Source of the DNA: Nostoc sp. JL33
Lineage (GTDB): Bacteria; Cyanobacteriota; Cyanobacteriia; Cyanobacteriales; Nostocaceae
NCBI RefSeq assembly: GCF_017114985.1
Contig: NZ_JABXKP010000096.1
Span: 69,342 to 133,341, forward strand
Reading direction: 5' to 3'
DNA length: 64,000 nt
This document shows, one piece after another, positions 9,087-17,706 of this stretch (the stretch's first letter is position 1; each line of letters opens with the position of its first letter). A model generated the notes under the pieces. It had not been told where the DNA came from. It did no database searches and worked only from the letters and a program-made list of their open reading frames with translations. The position numbers were made by a program, and so were the translations under genes.

Positions 9087-10277
9087 TCAGATAGATTTGC
9101 CATACTTAACTTTCAACCATTCTTCCAAAGCGGTACTCATATCTTTAACTAGGTTGGAAGTCACAGAAATATTAAAGGTTTCTTGACTCCATTCGAGCAA
9201 TTTTTTCAGTAAGGATTCTCTAGCTTTGATCAGCCTGCGAGAAACAGTAGGCTGACTCATTTGTAGGCGTTGTACAATCTGTGGCTGAGTCAGCCCTTCT
9301 TGGTAGTAAAGTTTAAGTATCTCCTGGGATTGCACCTCAATGTTTTGTATAGCTTTTAACAAGATGTCTTGAATTTGAAATTGTTGATTTTGTCGGTTTT
9401 GGGTATCCTCTTGGGCTATCATGTCAGCGATTAATGAGTCAGAAGATGGATCTGGCAAATCAAAAGTTGTTGTGGCATCATCTTCTGATATCGCTAAATT
9501 TAGAGAACTAACAGGTGGATATAGATAAGCACGTATGTAGATAGCTGCCTGGGTTAACCAGTGTTCAATTTTCTCTCTGGTGCATTGTGGAGTAGGTTGA
9601 GTTAATTGAGTTTGTCGTTCGCTGTTGTAAAGGTTGACAATAGCTTCCCAAAGCTGGCCTTCTGGTTCTGATAGTGCCTTTGTACCTCCTGGTTGGTTTT
9701 GCACATACAGTTCTTGGAAACAAGTCCAGGCTAGCCGATATTGGACAATTACCGTAGGTGATAATCCAGCTTGAGAAAGAGCTTCTAAGAACTGCTTTTT
9801 GCTTACTTTGCGTAACAATGCCCAATTTGTGCAAATATCAGCTTCCTTGCGTTGGCGTAAAATATCTTTTAGCCGACTGGGGATTGCCATAGTTGCATAG
9901 GCTTTTAAGCTAGAAGATTTTTCTGGGTTAAAGTTTTTGAGAATCGTTTCGATTTCAGCATTAGCCATTTGAAAGTAATCTGCTAGGCTATATTGGCTAT
10001 GTGTAAATCTGGCAATTGTTTTTTTAGCTGTCCAGTAACTTGGCTCCTGTAAATAAGCAGACAGATGCATTCTGGCAAGGCTATGAGATTGTTCTTGCCA
10101 GTGCTTATACCAATATAGTGCCCAAAAGTTTTCTGAGTTAGAGACTTCTTGTGAAGACTCCAAACAATTTTGGATGCTTCGACGCAGTTTGATATCAATC
10201 AACCATTTACTGAATCTGCCACTTTCCAACTCAACGAAGGTTGAGAACATCTCCGTAATTTCTTGGCGAGGATGCAT
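9087..10277 (-). CDS. Sigma-70-family-like factor
   Basis: This 396-residue protein has a recognisable C-terminal region-4 helix-turn-helix at about residues 310-365 (GLTQPQIVQRLQMSQPTVSR). The N-terminal 200 residues are helix-rich and could include a diverged region 2. It is longer than a normal ECF factor and has an insert rich in Pro/Asp/Ser before region 4. The open frame begins with TTG at 10283, and the ATG at 10277 is the more likely start. It is the first gene of the minus-strand set with DUF1822 and CHAT-CHASE2, which suggests one regulatory module. Its promoter target is unknown. Confidence 0.75.
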   Translation of the reverse strand: MHPRQEITEMFSTFVELESGRFSKWLIDIKLRRSIQNCLESSQEVSNSENFWALYWYKHWQEQSHSLARMHLSAYLQEPSYWTAKKTIARFTHSQYSLADYFQMANAEIETILKNFNPEKSSSLKAYATMAIPSRLKDILRQRKEADICTNWALLRKVSKKQFLEALSQAGLSPTVIVQYRLAWTCFQELYVQNQPGGTKALSEPEGQLWEAIVNLYNSERQTQLTQPTPQCTREKIEHWLTQAAIYIRAYLYPPVSSLNLAISEDDATTTFDLPDPSSDSLIADMIAQEDTQNRQNQQFQIQDILLKAIQNIEVQSQEILKLYYQEGLTQPQIVQRLQMSQPTVSRRLIKARESLLKKLLEWSQETFNISVTSNLVKDMSTALEEWLKVKYGKSI

Positions 10278-10376
10278 AAGCAATTAAAAATCTAAATTGA
10301 GCCAACTTCAGTAATTATCACAGGGGTAGATAAATATCTAGCTCAATTTTAGAAGAAAGCAGGTGCGATCGCCTGA

Positions 10377-10544
10377 TCTACAACGCAGTCAGAGTTTTAT
10401 GCTTTAGTACAGCTGGCTCCTGACTGTGGCACAGGACATAAAACCAGATTCGGGCTAGGACAAACTCGGTTGGATTGGTTAGAGCAGCAGGCAAATCAAT
10501 CAACTCAGTTGCAAACAAATCTGCTAGGACGAATTGAGTTTTAG
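10377..10544 (+). pseudogene. Probable remnant of a Cas6 C-terminus
   Basis: This frame of 55 codons plus stop opens right after a TGA and has no start codon. It contains the string CGTGHKTRFGLGQTR, which resembles the glycine-rich loop near the C-terminus of Cas6 CRISPR-RNA endonucleases, followed by a short tail ending in LLGRIEF. No other cas gene and no CRISPR array is visible in the window, so this would be an isolated relic. A chance match to the loop cannot be excluded without a profile search. Confidence 0.5.
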
Positions 10545-10621
10545 CTAAAATACTCAAGTTGCCTCCCAGATTAAGTCCGCATAATTAGTTACGATAAAAG
10601 TAGGGAGTAAAAATATGACTT

Positions 10622-11095
10622 ATGCCAAAACGTATCACTATAGCCGAGCATTCAAACATATCTGAATTAGAGAAGCTTTACAAACATGCTAAAGACGGAA
10701 TAGAGAGTCGTCAGTATCAGATTATATGGTTACTAGCGCAAGGAAAGAAAACAGAGGAAGTACAGCAAATAACGGGCTACAGCAGAACATGGATCTACGC
10801 ATTGGTGAAAAGGTATAACGAGTTGGGTATTTCTGGTCTATGCGATCGCAGGCAGAAAAATCAAGGTTCAAAGCCATTAATTAAGGATGTTGAGCTTTCC
10901 CGGCTCTGGCAGGTTTTACAAGGAAATGCCCCAGATGGAGGGCTATGGAATGGTCGCAAAGTTGCAGATTGGCTTACGTCTGTTACTGGAAAACACATCA
11001 GCAGACAAAGAGGATGGGAAATATTACGGCAAATGACTTTTAGATTGAGAGCGCCGCGTCCGTCTCACACTGAAAGTGGCTTGAAATCCAATTAA
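10622..11095 (+). pseudogene. IS630-family transposase, N-terminal HTH part only
   Basis: These 157 codons encode a helix-turn-helix/winged-helix module (KKTEEVQQITGYSRTWIYAL, then GLCDRRQKNQGSKP) typical of the first ORF or N-terminus of IS630/Tc1-type transposases. The DDE catalytic half that should follow is absent: the alpha/beta-hydrolase gene on the other strand ends exactly here (11092). I see no clear terminal inverted repeats, so this is probably an immobile fragment, although the HTH protein itself is intact and could still bind DNA. Confidence 0.75.
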
Positions 11096-11988
11096 AAATT
11101 ACCATTATTCAGAAACTGCAAAATATGTTGAGATGTGATTTGAGGCTGTTCAAGTTGAGGCGCATGACCGCAATTATTGAGCTTTATTAGTTGAGAGTTG
11201 GCAATGTCTTGCTGAAATCTTTCTGCATCTTCAGGTGGGAGCATATCATCAGCTTCTCCCCATAAAATCAGTGTTGGCTTGTCAAGAAGGGCAATTCTAT
11301 TTGCCAAGTCACTATAACCACCAGTTTTGACATAAGAAATCATTGCATCATGCCAACCAGGCATTTCTTGGTGTAGCATCGCGCACTGAATAGCCAAAAC
11401 TATTTTGGCATTAAAGCTAGGAAAAATACTGCCTAAATTTAACGCCAAAATGTGGCGTTGACGTAGGTATTCTACAGCAAAGAAGTCAAAAGGAGGAAAC
11501 AAGTATTTGCTAAAGGCGGGAGCGCCAGTGTAACCTAAACTATTAATTAATACTAATGATTTTACAATTTCAGGGTAAGCGAGAGTAAACTCAATTGCAG
11601 TTGCACCTCCCATTGATGCACCTACTAGTATGATCGGTCTGTTGATTAAAGTTTTCCAAAAGTCGTAAAGGTGAATTTTTATTGCAGTTGGGCTGTAGCT
11701 TATTTCTTTTTGCCTTTGTGTAAAGCCAAAACCTAACAAATCTACTGCCCATGTTTCATTTTGAATGGCAAGTAATGGCAATAAAAGACGGAACTCTAGG
11801 ATGGAACTATCGAAGCCATGTAGCAGCAGAATTGGTATTCCTCCTCTACCTTTGTGAATGTATGTTGTGAGGATTGGTTGTTGACTGAGGGAGGTTGCAA
11901 GAGCAGTTCTCTGGATACTTTGGACGAAAGCGATCGCCTCTAGGTCTGTTAGTTGATTAACTTGTGAGGGTAAAAAATTAGCAAACAT
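11092..11988 (-). CDS. Alpha/beta-fold hydrolase
   Basis: This 298-residue hydrolase has the oxyanion motif LLLHGFDSS (about 54-62), the nucleophile elbow GASMGG (Ser), an acid in WGEADDMLP and His in NCGHAPQLEQP, so the triad is complete. It is related to the broad family of epoxide hydrolases, haloperoxidases and C-C hydrolases; the substrate cannot be told. It is a single gene, and its last four bases overlap the transposase fragment on the other strand. Confidence 0.85.
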   Translation of the reverse strand: MFANFLPSQVNQLTDLEAIAFVQSIQRTALATSLSQQPILTTYIHKGRGGIPILLLHGFDSSILEFRLLLPLLAIQNETWAVDLLGFGFTQRQKEISYSPTAIKIHLYDFWKTLINRPIILVGASMGGATAIEFTLAYPEIVKSLVLINSLGYTGAPAFSKYLFPPFDFFAVEYLRQRHILALNLGSIFPSFNAKIVLAIQCAMLHQEMPGWHDAMISYVKTGGYSDLANRIALLDKPTLILWGEADDMLPPEDAERFQQDIANSQLIKLNNCGHAPQLEQPQITSQHILQFLNNGNF

Positions 11989-12313
11989 TGGAGCAATCTA
12001 ATAAGGTAAGGGCAGTAGCATTACTAGCGTTGTTATAAAGGTGCTGACGGTATACATCCCTGAAAGCGATGTCTGCGACGGGCTACACCTACGCCTAAAG
12101 TTTTAGCAATAAGCTTATTTTTAGCTCTATTGAGAATATATTTTGCTTATTGAGATAATTTGGTCGCCCTGGCGATCGCAGTTGGGAATTTTCATAAAAT
12201 CAGCTTAACAAGAGCGCAGGCGATCGCTCAACACAAGTCGATTTAATTTATTAGCGATTGCAGATTGATTTAAGGTCAAGTAGAAATCAGTTTTTTACTT
12301 GACCACTTTTTGG
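11989..12313. other. Intergenic stretch with hairpin at its right end
   Basis: No coding potential was seen. It holds a dispersed repeat fragment (GCGATGTCTGCGACGGGCTA, about 12067) and two HIP1 sites. A perfect 9-bp hairpin (12274-12282 with 12296-12304, 13-nt loop) sits 10 bp beyond the stop of the HAD gene. On the plus strand it is followed by ACTTTTT. On the minus strand it could act as the HAD gene's terminator, but without a U-tract. Confidence 0.55.
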
Positions 12314-12982
12314 TTAGGCTGCTAGAGGTGAACTGTCATAGTGTGTTAACAGGTCATCTGGATGATCGTAAATGGCGATCGCATTCTTTAATTGACTATC
12401 ATCAAAACCACCACAACGAAACGCAATCACGCCAACACCAGCTTTATTTGCAGACTCAACATCGTAGGGAGTATCGCCCAGCATTACAACAGAGGATGGT
12501 TGGATATTCAATTTGCTCAAAGCAACTTCGACAATATCTGGGTCTGGTTTGGAAGCTTCGGCATCACTAGATGTTGCCGCCTCATCCTGACTCAGGAGGT
12601 CATCAACTTGTGCAGCTTTCAACAATACTGATAGTTCTTGACTCGTTGCTGAACTGGCGATGATTAGACGCAATCCAACAGATAGCATCTTCAATATTAG
12701 TTGCCGCGCACCATTGGTGGGAGTCAGATTTGTTACAAACTTGTTGATGATCAGTTCTTTGCGTTTGTCAGCGATTTCCTTACCCTTCCCTTGTTGATCA
12801 GAAAGTCCTGGCGCGAACTTAGGAATAACGTGGTCACCTCCCATGCCAATCAGTGGTCGGACTTGCTCGAACTTCACCTCATAGCCAAAGGCAGCAAATG
12901 CTTCTACCCAAGCTTGAGCATGGGCATCATTACTGAGAACAAGCGTCCCATCTATATCCAAAATTACGCCTTGATATGCCAT
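12314..12982 (-). CDS. HAD-superfamily hydrolase (phosphoglycolate phosphatase-like)
   Basis: This protein has 222 residues. Motif I is DIDGT (Asp nucleophile at about residue 9), motif II is the Ser in IIASSAT, motif III is Lys in SKPDPD, and motif IV is GDTPYDVE. The alpha-helical cap lies between residues 15 and 85. This is the beta-phosphoglucomutase/phosphoglycolate phosphatase subfamily, which dephosphorylates small metabolites; the exact substrate is not decidable from sequence. The start ATG has GAGAG a few bases upstream. Confidence 0.88.
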   Translation of the reverse strand: MAYQGVILDIDGTLVLSNDAHAQAWVEAFAAFGYEVKFEQVRPLIGMGGDHVIPKFAPGLSDQQGKGKEIADKRKELIINKFVTNLTPTNGARQLILKMLSVGLRLIIASSATSQELSVLLKAAQVDDLLSQDEAATSSDAEASKPDPDIVEVALSKLNIQPSSVVMLGDTPYDVESANKAGVGVIAFRCGGFDDSQLKNAIAIYDHPDDLLTHYDSSPLAA

Positions 12983-13167
12983 TGAGAAATCTCTCGGTTA
13001 CTTTAGTGTCTCTACCCTACTGAAAAATTGTTGCTATAACCTCTACCTCGGTTGTTACTTCCAATGGTAGAATCATCGTAAACAAACGTATCTTACGTTG
13101 AACAGATATGGGGTTGGACAAGCAGCAAACAGAGAAATTCCAGTCAAATTAGATGTAGTACATTAAC

Positions 13168-13428
13168 TTATAACCAGAACTGTCGATAGTCCTCGACATA
13201 CTGGCGTATGGTCAGGGGTGAATGATTGAGCAATTGCTCTGTATTAGATGTCATGCTGCCCGCCAATCCTAAACGAGCAGTTGTGTAGATTGTCACCATT
13301 ACTAAAACAAAGTCTATTGGCAACCTTTTGGAGCGCATTTGTCGAACAAACTTTAGCGCATAAGGATTATAACGTATCGGTTTACCTAAAACCGATGTGA
13401 AGATTTCTGCGAAATCTGGGATGGTGCG
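13168..13428 (-). pseudogene. C-terminal remnant of an NmrA-like SDR (NAD(P)-binding) gene
   Basis: Read on the minus strand from 13428 to the TAA at 13168-13170, the sequence stays open for about 86 codons. It gives a product with DFAEIFTSVLGKPIRYNP and a closing LTIRQYVEDYRQFWL, typical of the C-terminal third of NmrA/azoreductase-type atypical SDRs. The N-terminal Rossmann part is missing. The break lies at a dispersed repeat (GGTGCGTTAGCCTACGGC, about 13423), which suggests that a repeat-associated deletion truncated the gene. Confidence 0.65.
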
Positions 13429-13477
13429 TTAGCCTACGGCATAACACACCCTTGCATTACTAGAATTTAGCGTGATT

Positions 13478-14221
13478 TCATTCAACGACTGTTACTGAGG
13501 CCCCTTCAATTGATGGAGGTATACCGGGTAACTCAAGACAATATCCAGCACCATACACTGTCTTGATATAGCGAGGGTGACGGGGATCTGGTTCTAACTT
13601 GGTTCTCAAGTGGCGAATATGAACTCGAATCGTTTCAATGTCGTCATCAGGATCGTAGCCCCAAACTTCTCTGAGAATTTCGCTGGGAGAAACTGTTTGA
13701 CCGTGGCGTTGCAGCAAGCAGTGAAGTAGCTCAAATTCCAGGTGAGTCAATTTCACCGTTTCATTGAACCAAATTGCCTCAAATCTTTCGGGAACGAGAG
13801 TGAGTGAGCCATAGTTGAGAATCTCACTATGCTTTGCTGCTTGGGGAATGCGGTCAGTACGCCGCAAAAGTGCCCGCACCCGCGCCAGCATTTCTTCAAC
13901 TTCAAAAGGCTTAGTCAGGTAGTCATCTGCGCCAGCATTGAAGCCTTCCACCTTGTTTTGAGTTTGGCTCAAAGCCGTCAACATTAACACCGGAATCTCA
14001 GAGGTGCGATCGTCACGACGCAGGCGTTGACAAACGGTAAACCCATCTACTCTAGGCAACATCAAATCGAGCATGATCAAGTCTGGTTGTAGCTGGAGAG
14101 CCAGCGCTTGACCTTTGATGCCGTCTTCAGCTTGACTTACATCGTAGCCAGCCATTTCCAAGTTGACGGCAACTAGTTCTGAAATCGCTGGGTCATCGTC
14201 TATGACAAGAATCCTCGGCAT
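13478..14221 (-). CDS. rpaA: OmpR-type response regulator RpaA
   Basis: This 247-residue protein has a receiver domain (1-120; acidic pair DDD near residue 8, phospho-acceptor Asp in MLDLMLPRVDG, Thr in LTAL and Lys in TKPFE) and an OmpR winged helix (about 140-235, ending KTVYGAGYCLELP). From memory the sequence is almost that of cyanobacterial RpaA, the master output regulator of the KaiABC clock phosphorylated by SasA; RpaB has a different N-terminus. It stands alone, divergent from a YheT-like gene, with an 18-bp palindrome in the shared upstream region. Confidence 0.87.
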   Translation of the reverse strand: MPRILVIDDDPAISELVAVNLEMAGYDVSQAEDGIKGQALALQLQPDLIMLDLMLPRVDGFTVCQRLRRDDRTSEIPVLMLTALSQTQNKVEGFNAGADDYLTKPFEVEEMLARVRALLRRTDRIPQAAKHSEILNYGSLTLVPERFEAIWFNETVKLTHLEFELLHCLLQRHGQTVSPSEILREVWGYDPDDDIETIRVHIRHLRTKLEPDPRHPRYIKTVYGAGYCLELPGIPPSIEGASVTVVE

Positions 14222-14263
14222 TCTTAAAAAATTTTTACTACTTGATTAAGGATAAATAACAAC

Positions 14264-14281
14264 CTTTGTATAGATACAAAG
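14264..14281. promoter_or_regulatory. Palindrome upstream of rpaA
   Basis: There is a perfect 8-bp inverted repeat with a 2-nt centre (CTTTGTAT-AG-ATACAAAG) 43 bp upstream of the rpaA start. A second inverted pair, AATCTTA/TAAGATT, lies at 14312-14334. Both fall in the 159-bp divergent promoter region and may be operators; no known consensus was matched. Confidence 0.45.
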
Positions 14282-14380
14282 ATTTTTGAGTCCATTATGA
14301 AAAGGTTTTTAAATCTTACATAAATATTAAGATTAAATGACTGTGAAATCAAGACTCAACTACACGAAATCTTATAGTCT

Positions 14381-15445
14381 ATGATGTGTTATACTGCCCC
14401 CTACAATCCGTCTTGGTTTTTACAAAACGGTCTGATCATGACTGTATACACGGCCTTGTGGGGAAGACGTTACTGGGAAAGTACTACTCTATTACAAGAA
14501 CCGTCTTATCACGAAAAAATTTTTACTGGTGGCCAAGGTGTGCCAATTTTTTGCTTGGTTGCTATCCCAGAAAATGCTCATAGCACGATTATCGGTACTT
14601 ATGGCATTACTGGAGAGTTAGAGACAGAATGGTTTTTGAGAGTGCTAGGACGTAAAGCCTACGCTCAAGGATACGCTGTGGTGTTATTTGATTGGCGTGC
14701 CCACGGCAAAACTGCCCAATTGTCGCCGACTTTGACTTCTGATGGACTGTATGAGGGAGAAGATTTTGTTCGCATTGCCGCTGCTGCTAAGGCAATGGGA
14801 TGTCCGGGAAAATTTTGGTTTACAGGGTATTCTTTAGGAGGGCAATTGGCGCTATGGGCGGTGAAAGTCGCTCTTGAGGTGATTAGGGAGCATGAAGATT
14901 TAGGACTAGAAGATAGCGATATTGGCGGTGGTATGGTAATTTGTCCGAGTTTGGATTCGGAGCGATCGCTATCTTATCTAGTTACAAAGCCCTTGGGCAG
15001 ATATTTGGAAGCAGGGATTGCACAGAATTTAAAAAAACTGGCATGGCGAATACATGATGCCCATCCTGAAAGCATTGATCCAGCAGCGATTGAACGGGCG
15101 AATAGTATTTGGGGTTTTGACAATGAACTGGTAATTAAGCAACTAGGTTTTTCTTCTGTGGAAGCATATTACCAAGCTAGTAGTGCTTTACAAATATTGC
15201 CGCAAATCTCGAAACCGACTTTGATTTTATATGCTGCTGATGACCCACTTTTTGACCCAGCGATCATACCGGAATTACAACAAGCCTGCGATCGCAATCC
15301 CGTAATAGATTTGTTGCTCACTCAGCACGGGGGTCATGTTGGCTATTTGAGTAGTAAAGAGTGCCAACGCCAAGTAGAAGATTCTGACGCTTGGTGGGCA
15401 TGGAATCGGGTTTTACAATGGTTGGAGCAACAGCGTAATTCGTAA
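14381..15445 (+). CDS. YheT-like alpha/beta hydrolase
   Basis: This 354-residue hydrolase of the EMB8/YheT group has nucleophile GYSLGG (Ser at about 151), acid in YAADDPLFDP (about 285-294) and His in QHGGHVGY (about 316-323), plus the N-terminal segment FDWRAHGKTA. Family members are carboxylesterase-like enzymes of uncertain substrate. An internal ATG (residue 20, MTVYTALWGRRYW) is an alternative start, and the first 19 residues look non-conserved. It is divergent from rpaA. Confidence 0.8.
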   Translation: MMCYTAPYNPSWFLQNGLIMTVYTALWGRRYWESTTLLQEPSYHEKIFTGGQGVPIFCLVAIPENAHSTIIGTYGITGELETEWFLRVLGRKAYAQGYAVVLFDWRAHGKTAQLSPTLTSDGLYEGEDFVRIAAAAKAMGCPGKFWFTGYSLGGQLALWAVKVALEVIREHEDLGLEDSDIGGGMVICPSLDSERSLSYLVTKPLGRYLEAGIAQNLKKLAWRIHDAHPESIDPAAIERANSIWGFDNELVIKQLGFSSVEAYYQASSALQILPQISKPTLILYAADDPLFDPAIIPELQQACDRNPVIDLLLTQHGGHVGYLSSKECQRQVEDSDAWWAWNRVLQWLEQQRNS

Positions 15446-15696
15446 TGACGCTCTCTACGAGACGCTACGCGAATGGCAACAAGCAAGCTACGTAATTCGT
15501 AATTAAGATTAGTCAGATTAAATCTAATGGGGTATCCTTGGTACGTCCACTGCGTATACAAATGTAAACATGAGAGAGATGGTGAAATAAGAAGCTGGAT
15601 ACAACCAAATCCTAGTTTGATTGCATTCAAACTCTATGCCCTGCCGTATACACTTGCCTACTAATAGCAGCGTGATATTCTGTCCGTAAACATTCT
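15446..15696. repeat. Dispersed Nostoc repeats
   Basis: This non-coding stretch contains copies of two short families seen elsewhere in the window: the GAGACGCTACGCGAA type (about 15459) and the AATTCGTAATT type (about 15435 and 15492). No gene was seen. Confidence 0.6.
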
Positions 15697-16662
15697 TTAA
15701 TTATGTTGATTTCTAATTTTTTTACGCCAAGCAATTACTGGCTTTTCAAAACAGAAAAAACCTACTGCTGAAAGAAATGTAGAAAATAATAGCATTAGCA
15801 AAATCCATTTTGAATTCCAGCGTATCGCTAGTTTTTCAAATTCAAAAATAACTAAGTAATGAGATAAAAATAATCCGTAAGATAGGTTGCCAAAAAACTC
15901 ATCAAAATATGTTTTTTTAATTTTTATTAATAAAGGTATTATCAGAATCCCCAATATTAATCCTATTAATACTTCTCGATTGTAGGGCAATATTAAAGGG
16001 GTATATAAAAAAGTTGCTGCCAATAATAAACAAGAAAAAATTAATGTGTACTTTACTGGTTGATTTGTAGTAATGTTGTTATTTTTATATAAAAAGCTAC
16101 CACAAAAAAATATAAATATTGTTCCAAATATTAATCTATAACCAAAATAATCTGTGTTAATAATTCCTAAGTAAGCCATTAAAAAAATCATATATGATAA
16201 TAAGAAAAAAATCTTTTCTAATTTATATATTAAAAAAAAAGGAATTAAGATATAAAAACATCCTTCAAGACCCAGCGACCATGCAGGTGGAATAATCATG
16301 AATTTCTCTCCTATCCAAGGAATCATATAAAATCCCATAGGTATTATCAAAAGATTTTGTAATAATCCAATCCCTGTAGGTTTACTAAGATAATGTGAGT
16401 TTAATCCAAAGATAGAATAAATAATTAAAACTACTATTATGTTAAATAAATACTGCGGATAAATTCTCAAAATCCTATCGAGATAGAACCAAACAATTTT
16501 TTTAGGATCAAAATAATTTTTAGATATCAAGGCTGTCATTACATATCCACTTATAATCAAGAATGAGATTACGGCTATCACGCCGGGGTTTAAGCCGTTT
16601 ATAAGTACTCCTGTATGACTTATGGCAACAAAGATTGATAATAGGAAACGATAGATTCCCAT
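15697..16662 (-). CDS. Acyltransferase-3 family membrane protein (OafA/YrhL-like)
   Basis: This 321-residue protein is almost entirely hydrophobic, with about nine or ten membrane segments. It starts MGIYRFLLSIFVAISHTGV, where the SHTG segment holds the conserved His of the family. An Arg-containing segment follows the second helix (YLDRILRIYPQY). Such enzymes acylate sugars or lipids at the inner membrane. It is clearly more A+T-rich than its neighbours, with many poly-A and poly-T runs, which hints at acquisition from elsewhere. It lies next to hetI, but a role in heterocyst glycolipids is not shown. Confidence 0.82.
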   Translation of the reverse strand: MGIYRFLLSIFVAISHTGVLINGLNPGVIAVISFLIISGYVMTALISKNYFDPKKIVWFYLDRILRIYPQYLFNIIVVLIIYSIFGLNSHYLSKPTGIGLLQNLLIIPMGFYMIPWIGEKFMIIPPAWSLGLEGCFYILIPFFLIYKLEKIFFLLSYMIFLMAYLGIINTDYFGYRLIFGTIFIFFCGSFLYKNNNITTNQPVKYTLIFSCLLLAATFLYTPLILPYNREVLIGLILGILIIPLLIKIKKTYFDEFFGNLSYGLFLSHYLVIFEFEKLAIRWNSKWILLMLLFSTFLSAVGFFCFEKPVIAWRKKIRNQHN

Positions 16663-16907
16663 TAGACGTCTCCAAAAATAAAATTGTTTAGCATTATTCT
16701 AGTATAATTAATCACCAATAAAAACCCAATCCAAGTTAATCTCACACTCCATTCGCAATCCGCTAAGGGTCAGATAGGAGTTTACGATCGCACAAATATT
16801 CAGGAGGCAGGAGGGAAAAGGGAAGAGGGTTTTAGCCTAGTTTATCTTTATTTACATAGTTTGGTTTTATTATGCCAACTTAACTTAATTACAAATTACG
16901 AGTTATC

Positions 16908-17624
16908 ATGACTGCTGATCATCTCTGGCTACCTGCACCGACAGATTTAACTTTGTTACAGGATGAGATTCATGTCTGGCGGATAGAACTTGACCAACCA
17001 GAACCACAGCTGCAAAATTTAGCAGCAACTCTTTCAAGTGACGAAATGGCTCGTGCTGAACGGTTCTATTTTCAGGAACATCGGCAGCGTTTCATCGCTG
17101 GTCGCGGTATTCTCCGAACTATATTAGGTCGCTATTTGGGTATCCAGCCGCTACAAGTGGAATTTAATTATCAACAGCGTGGCAAGCCAGTATTAGCAGA
17201 TACATTTGCCGATAGTGGAGTGGCATTTAACTTGTCTCATTCCCAAGGGTTGGGTTTGTGTGCGGTGAATTGTACTCGCCAAATTGGTGTAGACCTAGAA
17301 TATATTCGCCCGATGTCTGATCTGGAAGCTCTTGCCAAACGGTTCTTTTTACCGAGAGAATATGAGATGTTGCGATCGCTATCTCCCAACCAACAGCAAG
17401 AAATATTTTTCCGTTACTGGACTTGTAAGGAAGCTTATTTAAAAGCAACTGGAGATGGACTATCCCAGTTAGAGCAAATTGAGGTGTCGCTGACTCCTAC
17501 AGAACCAGCCAAATTACAGATAGCTGAAGACTGGAGTCTTTTTGAACTAATACCTGCTAACAATTATGTTGCTGCTGTTGCGGTAGAAAATTTTGGCTGG
17601 GATTTAAAATGTTGGCAGTATTAA
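16908..17624 (+). CDS. hetI: 4'-phosphopantetheinyl transferase HetI
   Basis: This 238-residue Sfp-type phosphopantetheinyl transferase has the two family motifs: GVDLEYIRP (magnesium-binding Asp and Glu, about residues 125-133) and FRYWTCKEAYLKATGDGL (about 169-186). It transfers phosphopantetheine from CoA to the active Ser of carrier proteins. Its position beside the glycolipid synthase genes identifies it as HetI, and the two ACPs of HglE and the ACP of HglB are natural substrates. It is convergent with the SDR at the hetN position. Confidence 0.92.
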   Translation: MTADHLWLPAPTDLTLLQDEIHVWRIELDQPEPQLQNLAATLSSDEMARAERFYFQEHRQRFIAGRGILRTILGRYLGIQPLQVEFNYQQRGKPVLADTFADSGVAFNLSHSQGLGLCAVNCTRQIGVDLEYIRPMSDLEALAKRFFLPREYEMLRSLSPNQQQEIFFRYWTCKEAYLKATGDGLSQLEQIEVSLTPTEPAKLQIAEDWSLFELIPANNYVAAVAVENFGWDLKCWQY

Positions 17625-17647
17625 TCCTAGTCATTAGTTATTCTTCC

Positions 17648-17706
17648 CCAATGCCCAATGCCCAATGCCCAATGCCCAATGCCCAATGCCCCATGCCCCA
17701 TGCCCT
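17648..17706 (+). repeat. 8-bp tandem repeat between hetI and the SDR gene
   Basis: About five copies of CAATGCCC in a row are followed by two CATGCCC variants. They fill the gap between the two convergent genes. This is a common simple repeat in Nostoc, and it is prone to slippage. Confidence 0.9.

Noticed and set aside
9062..9103. Longer start of the DUF1822 gene overlapping the sigma-like gene
   Set aside because: The AGGAGGT sequence sits 7 bases before the ATG at 9061, which decides the start.
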